Of a stretch of 64,000 nt of DNA, positions 60,273-64,000 are shown piece by piece. The stretch is taken from contig NZ_LMIA01000010.1 of the NCBI RefSeq assembly GCF_001428565.1, forward strand, positions 432,306 through 496,305, read 5' to 3'. The notes beneath the pieces were generated by a model. The model searched no databases, was not told the origin of the DNA, and saw nothing but the letters and a program-made list of their open reading frames with translations. This DNA comes from Nocardioides sp. Root190 (GTDB taxonomy: Bacteria; Actinomycetota; Actinomycetes; Propionibacteriales; Nocardioidaceae). The position numbers and the translations under genes were made by a program. How positions within the stretch are numbered: position 1 is the stretch's first letter; each line of letters begins with the position of its first letter.

Positions 60273-62651
60273 ATGACCGTTCAGCCCCGTACGACGGCGC
60301 CTCCGACGCCCGGCCGACGGGACCCCGTGGCGGTCCTCGAGAGGCTCACGGCGCTGCCCGGACGAGCCGACCGGCTGACCCATCTCCGGCGGGTCCCGGC
60401 CCGCGAGGCCGTCACCGCGGCGTGGCCGGCGTGGTCGGACCCGACCCTGCTGGCGGCGTACTCCGCGCGTGGGGTGGAGCAGCCCTGGGCACACCAGGTG
60501 GCGGTCGCCGAGGCCGCACACCGCGGCGAGCACGTCGTGGTCTCGACGGGCACTGCCTCCGGCAAGTCCCTGGCCTACCTCCTGCCCACGCTCTCCACGA
60601 TCCGCGCCGCCCGGGGCGCGCGCGGCCAGCGCGGCGCGGCCGTGCTCTACCTCGCGCCGACCAAGGCGCTCGCGCACGACCAGTGGGCCGCGATCCGCGC
60701 CCTGGACCTCGACGTGCGGGTGTCCACCCACGACGGCGACAGCACGACCGAGGAGCGGGAGTGGACCCGCGACCACGCGGAGTACGTCCTCACCAACCCG
60801 GACATGCTGCACCGCTCCCTGCTGCCGGGACACGAGCGGTGGACCCAGTTCTTCCGGTCTCTGCAGTTCGTCGTCATCGACGAGTGCCACCACTACCGCG
60901 GGGTGTTCGGCGCGCACGTCGCGCAGGTGATGCGGCGGCTGCGGCGGATCTGCGCGTCCTACGGCGCCAGCCCGACCTTCATCCTCGCCTCGGCGACGGT
61001 CGCCGACCCCGACGTCACGGCCCGGCGGATGACCGGGCTCGACGTCGTCACGGTGACCGAGGACGGCTCGCCCCGCGGCGAGCTCGCCGTCGCCATGTGG
61101 GAGCCGCCGCTGACGCCCTACACCGGCGAGCACGGAGCGCCCGTACGACGGCCCGCGAGCGCCGAGACCGCCGACCTGCTCGCCGACCTGGTCGTCGAGG
61201 AGGTGCGGACCCTCGCATTCGTCCGGTCCCGCCGCGGGGTGGAGACCGTTGCCCGGCGAGCCGGCGAGCTCGTCGCCGAGGTGGACCCCTCGCTGGCAGG
61301 ACGCATCGACTCCTACCGCGGCGGCTACCTGCCCGAGGAGCGACGCTCCCTCGAGGAGGCGTTGCGCAGCGGCCGGTTGCTCGGCATGGCCGCGACCAAC
61401 GCGCTCGAGCTCGGCATCGACGTCAGCGGGCTCGACGCCGTGCTCGTGACCGGCTACCCCGGCACCCGCGCCGCGTTCTGGCAGCAGGTGGGCCGGGCCG
61501 GTCGCGACGGCGGCGGTTCGCTCGGGATGTTCATCGCCCGCGACGACCCACTCGACACCTACCTCGTCCACCACCCCGACGCGCTGCTCGGTCGCCCCGT
61601 CGAGGGCACGGTGTTCGACACCGACAACCCCTACGTCCTCGGCCCCCACCTGTGCGCAGCGGCGCAGGAGCTGCCGGTGACGACGGCCGACATGGAGCTG
61701 TTCGGGCCGCGCACCCGGGAGGTGCTCGCCTCGCTGGTGGAGAGCGGCCTGCTGCGTCGGCGCACGACCGGCTGGTTCTGGACCAACCGATCGCGAGCGG
61801 CCGACCTCGCCGACATCCGCTCCGCGGGGGGCCAACAGGTCTCGCTCGTCGAGGCCGGGACCGGCCGGGTCGTCGGCACCGTCGACGGGGGGCGTGCCCA
61901 CGGGACGGCCCACACCGGCGCGATCTACCTGCACCGCGGCGAGACCTGGCTGGTGGAGTCACTGGACCTCGAGGAGCACGTCGCCACCATGTGCCGGACC
62001 GAGGTGGACCACTCCACGTCCGCCCGGGAGGTCACCGAGATCACCATCGCCGCCGAGGCGGAGTCCGTCGACTGGGGACCGTGCCGGGTGTCCTTCGGCC
62101 ACGTCGAGGTGACCAGCCAGGTGACGTCGTACCTCCGCCGCCGGGCCCGCACCGGCGAGGTCATCGACGAGACCCCGCTGGACCTGCCACCCCGCACGCT
62201 CGCCACCACCGCGGTCTGGTGGACGGTGCCCGACGAGGTGCTCGCCACGATGCTGGCCGACGCCGGGCTCGAGGTGTCTGACCTGCCGGGGGCCGCGCAC
62301 GCCGCCGAGCACTGCTCGATCGGCCTGCTGCCGCTGTTCGCGACCTGCGACCGCTGGGACATCGGCGGCGTCTCGACCGCACGCCACCCCGACACCGGCG
62401 TGCTGACCGTCTTCGTCCACGACGGTCATCCCGGCGGTGCGGGGTTCGCCGAGCGGGGCTTCCGCACGGCCGAGCGCTGGCTGCGGGCCACCCGCGCCAC
62501 CATCGCGTCCTGTGAGTGCGCCTCGGGCTGCCCGTCCTGCATCCAGTCACCCAAGTGCGGCAACGGCAACGACCCGCTCGACAAGCGCGGCGCGGTCGCG
62601 TTGCTCGACGCGCTCCTCGCCGCCGCACCCGAGGGCCCCGACGCGGGGTAG
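60273..62651 (+). CDS. DECH-box ATP-dependent helicase (YprA/MrfA type)
   Basis: 792 aa superfamily 2 helicase. Walker A TGTASGKS is at 92-99, the DECH box at 203-206 (VIDECHHYRG), then ATNALELGIDVSGLDAV and QQVGRAGRDGGGS. The C-terminal DUF1998-like region has four cysteines (CECASGCPSC, SPKCGNGND), a probable zinc site as in MrfA. Actinobacterial members next to TadE-like genes are known as helicase/secretion-neighbourhood helicases. Divergent from the STAS gene. Confidence 0.94.
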   Translation: MTVQPRTTAPPTPGRRDPVAVLERLTALPGRADRLTHLRRVPAREAVTAAWPAWSDPTLLAAYSARGVEQPWAHQVAVAEAAHRGEHVVVSTGTASGKSLAYLLPTLSTIRAARGARGQRGAAVLYLAPTKALAHDQWAAIRALDLDVRVSTHDGDSTTEEREWTRDHAEYVLTNPDMLHRSLLPGHERWTQFFRSLQFVVIDECHHYRGVFGAHVAQVMRRLRRICASYGASPTFILASATVADPDVTARRMTGLDVVTVTEDGSPRGELAVAMWEPPLTPYTGEHGAPVRRPASAETADLLADLVVEEVRTLAFVRSRRGVETVARRAGELVAEVDPSLAGRIDSYRGGYLPEERRSLEEALRSGRLLGMAATNALELGIDVSGLDAVLVTGYPGTRAAFWQQVGRAGRDGGGSLGMFIARDDPLDTYLVHHPDALLGRPVEGTVFDTDNPYVLGPHLCAAAQELPVTTADMELFGPRTREVLASLVESGLLRRRTTGWFWTNRSRAADLADIRSAGGQQVSLVEAGTGRVVGTVDGGRAHGTAHTGAIYLHRGETWLVESLDLEEHVATMCRTEVDHSTSAREVTEITIAAEAESVDWGPCRVSFGHVEVTSQVTSYLRRRARTGEVIDETPLDLPPRTLATTAVWWTVPDEVLATMLADAGLEVSDLPGAAHAAEHCSIGLLPLFATCDRWDIGGVSTARHPDTGVLTVFVHDGHPGGAGFAERGFRTAERWLRATRATIASCECASGCPSCIQSPKCGNGNDPLDKRGAVALLDALLAAAPEGPDAG

Positions 62652-62661
62652 CCTGCCGCTC

Positions 62662-62988
62662 ATGGTGATCTTCGGGCTGTTGCTCCTCATCCTCGGCGCG
62701 CTCGGGATCCTCTCCGGCATCTTCGGGACCGACTACGACACGGTCGAGGGCAAGAACCAGCTGACGACGGAGTTCCTCGGCATCAACTGCGGACCCGAGG
62801 TCATCTTCCTCCTGGGTGTCGCGTCCACGCTGCTCACCATCGCCGGCCTGTGGTTCATGAAGGCCGGCGCGAAGCAGGGCTGGAAGCGCCGCAAGGAGCA
62901 GAAGCGGCTCGGCGAGCTGTCCGACAAGCTCGACGAGGTCGAGCTCGAGCGCCGGCGCGAGGACCTGTCGGGGCGCGAGGACTCCTGA
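62662..62988 (+). CDS. Small membrane protein with charged C-terminal helix
   Basis: 108 aa. Two hydrophobic segments (about 3-20 and 48-68) flank a short polar loop; the last 40 residues are highly charged (KRRKEQKRLGELSDKLDEVE), probably a cytoplasmic helix. No family recognised. It starts 10 bp after the helicase stop. Confidence 0.78.
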   Translation: MVIFGLLLLILGALGILSGIFGTDYDTVEGKNQLTTEFLGINCGPEVIFLLGVASTLLTIAGLWFMKAGAKQGWKRRKEQKRLGELSDKLDEVELERRREDLSGREDS

Positions 62989-62994
62989 GCTCGC

Positions 62995-63354
62995 TCAACC
63001 ACCCGGCCCGGCCCGTGCCCGGGCGCTGAGGTCCTGGTCCTGACCGAGCCACCTCGGCCCGGGCACCACCACCTCCACCTCGACCGTTCCGTGGGTGATC
63101 GCGCAGGACCTCACCTCGGCGCCATTGCGTCCGGCGATCGTGGCCGCCGCGGCACACGGATCGCCGGTCGCGTCCGCCGCGACCGATGCGCCCGCCAGGG
63201 CGGCGAGGTCGGCCGCGGCCTGGGCGGACCGGTGGGCGACGACGATCGCACCCACCACGGACGCGGCGGCGCCGACCAGCAGCAGGACGCCGGCCATCGC
63301 GACGGCCAGGACGGTGGCTGCTCCTCGATCCTCCCGCGCCCCGCGGGCGCTCAC
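62995..63354 (-). CDS. TadE-like protein of the helicase/secretion neighbourhood
   Basis: 119 aa. The N-terminal region EDRGAATVLAVAMAGVLLLV is a pilin-like segment followed by a membrane helix, then AQAAADLAALAGAS typical of Tad/TadG proteins. It overlaps the upstream TadE gene (ATGA) and lies head to tail with the DUF4244 gene, in the cluster conserved beside this helicase in Actinobacteria. Confidence 0.88.
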   Translation of the reverse strand: MSARGAREDRGAATVLAVAMAGVLLLVGAAASVVGAIVVAHRSAQAAADLAALAGASVAADATGDPCAAAATIAGRNGAEVRSCAITHGTVEVEVVVPGPRWLGQDQDLSARARAGPGG

Positions 63355-63734
63355 GGACTGCTCCCCTCCTCCGCGATCGCGACAGCCTCGGCCTCGAGCT
63401 CGGCACCGGGCAGGGCATCGAGGAGACCGCCCGGACCCGCCATCCGTCCCCGGGCCGTCACCACGACCCGACCGTCCGCGCGGACGACCGAGAGCCGCAC
63501 GCCCTCGGGAGCGACCCGTTGCCCGAGGGCCACGGCGGCCGCCTCGTCGTCACCCCGGGCCAGCGCCCGGGCGGTCTCGCGTGCCGCGTCGACGGTGCGG
63601 ACCTGACCCACGGCGACGGCGAGGAACCAGGTGAGCCCGGCGGTCACGGCGAGCAGGGTCGGCAACGCCAGGGCGAGCTCGGCCGTCACCGCGCCCCGCT
63701 GGCAGAGCCCGCCGGAGCGCCGGGCCCTGCTCAC
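63351..63734 (-). CDS. TadE-family pilus assembly protein
   Basis: 127 aa, RGAVTAELALALPTLLAVTA (Glu5-type pseudopilin start) with one membrane helix, then a soluble domain of about 85 residues. The GTG start overlaps the DUF4244 stop (GTGA). Part of a Tad-like pilus or secretion system whose remaining genes lie beyond the window. Confidence 0.88.
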   Translation of the reverse strand: MSRARRSGGLCQRGAVTAELALALPTLLAVTAGLTWFLAVAVGQVRTVDAARETARALARGDDEAAAVALGQRVAPEGVRLSVVRADGRVVVTARGRMAGPGGLLDALPGAELEAEAVAIAEEGSSP

Positions 63735-63904
63735 CGCAGACCCAGCAGGTCGAGCACGTGGTTGAAGAACGTCTTGATCAGGTGGTCGCCGAAGCCACCG
63801 CTGAGCAGCTTGTAGAGCAGGCCGGCGAAGCCTGCGCCGGCGGCCGTCGCCACGGCGTACTCCGCCGTCGTGACGCCCCGCTCACCCTGTGCTGATCGGT
63901 CCAT
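63731..63904 (-). CDS. DUF4244 Flp-pilin-like small protein
   Basis: 57 aa, RGVTTAEYAVATAAGAGFAG with the Glu5-like position, then one hydrophobic helix: a Flp-type pilin precursor. AGGAGG precedes the ATG. The 96 bp to the window end show no gene. Confidence 0.88.
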   Translation of the reverse strand: MDRSAQGERGVTTAEYAVATAAGAGFAGLLYKLLSGGFGDHLIKTFFNHVLDLLGLR

Positions 63905-64000
63905 GGGAACTCCTCCTCGTCGCGGCCACCCGATGCGGCCGACAGGAGCAGCCTGCGTTCCACGACAGGTCCCGGGCCACGGTCACCGAAGGCCCCTGTG

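Overview
This is high-GC actinobacterial DNA. The right half carries a gene order typical of Actinobacteria (topA, tmk, holB, a membrane pyrophosphatase, a bldG-type STAS gene, a DECH-box helicase and TadE-like genes). Style and gene content fit a Nocardioides-like organism, but that is inference. Most genes lie on the minus strand and many are coupled by ATGA, GTGA or TGATG overlaps.

Positions 1-42200 are a large acyl-CoA catabolic island. It holds two complete LIV-type ABC importers (1-4548 and 13309-17876), an acyl-CoA synthetase, an alpha-methylacyl-CoA racemase, four acyl-CoA dehydrogenases, four crotonases, a thiolase, a two-subunit 3-oxoacid CoA-transferase, an acetyl-CoA hydrolase/transferase relative, an HMG-CoA-lyase-like enzyme, seven short-chain dehydrogenases, two quinone-oxidoreductase-type enzymes, a MaoC hydratase and two APH-like kinases. 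The core operon (26765 down to 18045) contains a BadH-like hydroxyacyl-CoA dehydrogenase directly followed by a MenB/BadI-like enzyme and a BadK-like hydratase. This is the ring-opening set known from cyclohexanecarboxylate degradation, so an alicyclic carboxylic acid is the best guess for the substrate.

The island has four or more regulators: GntR/FadR (28079), LuxR with GAF (31572), TetR (32864) and PucR (39947). Seven copies of a TGGTCNGACC-like palindrome lie in promoter regions across the island, the signature expected for the FadR-type GntR protein. A separate 17-bp identical sequence containing a perfect 12-bp palindrome occurs in front of the TetR gene and inside the first codons of the racemase gene. 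Several enzymes (two SDRs, two crotonases, the 4-hydroxybutyrate-CoA-transferase relative, three acyl-CoA dehydrogenases) lack textbook catalytic residues, so their chemistry may be unusual.

Positions 42200-43950 are a junction: a structured leader with a 44-residue ORF, a strong terminator hairpin, tRNA-Thr(CGT), a small cysteine-rich protein and a LysR regulator. Positions 43961-64000 are mostly housekeeping: a secreted tripeptidyl-peptidase-like hydrolase, holB, tmk, a TDT transporter, topA, a DUF2510 membrane protein, a methyltransferase, an M14 peptidase and hppA. Next to the bldG-type gene sit an RsbQ-like hydrolase and a PAS-GAF-GGDEF diguanylate cyclase, forming a possible energy-stress to c-di-GMP signalling pair. 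The window ends with the helicase and a TadE/DUF4244 pilus-like cluster.
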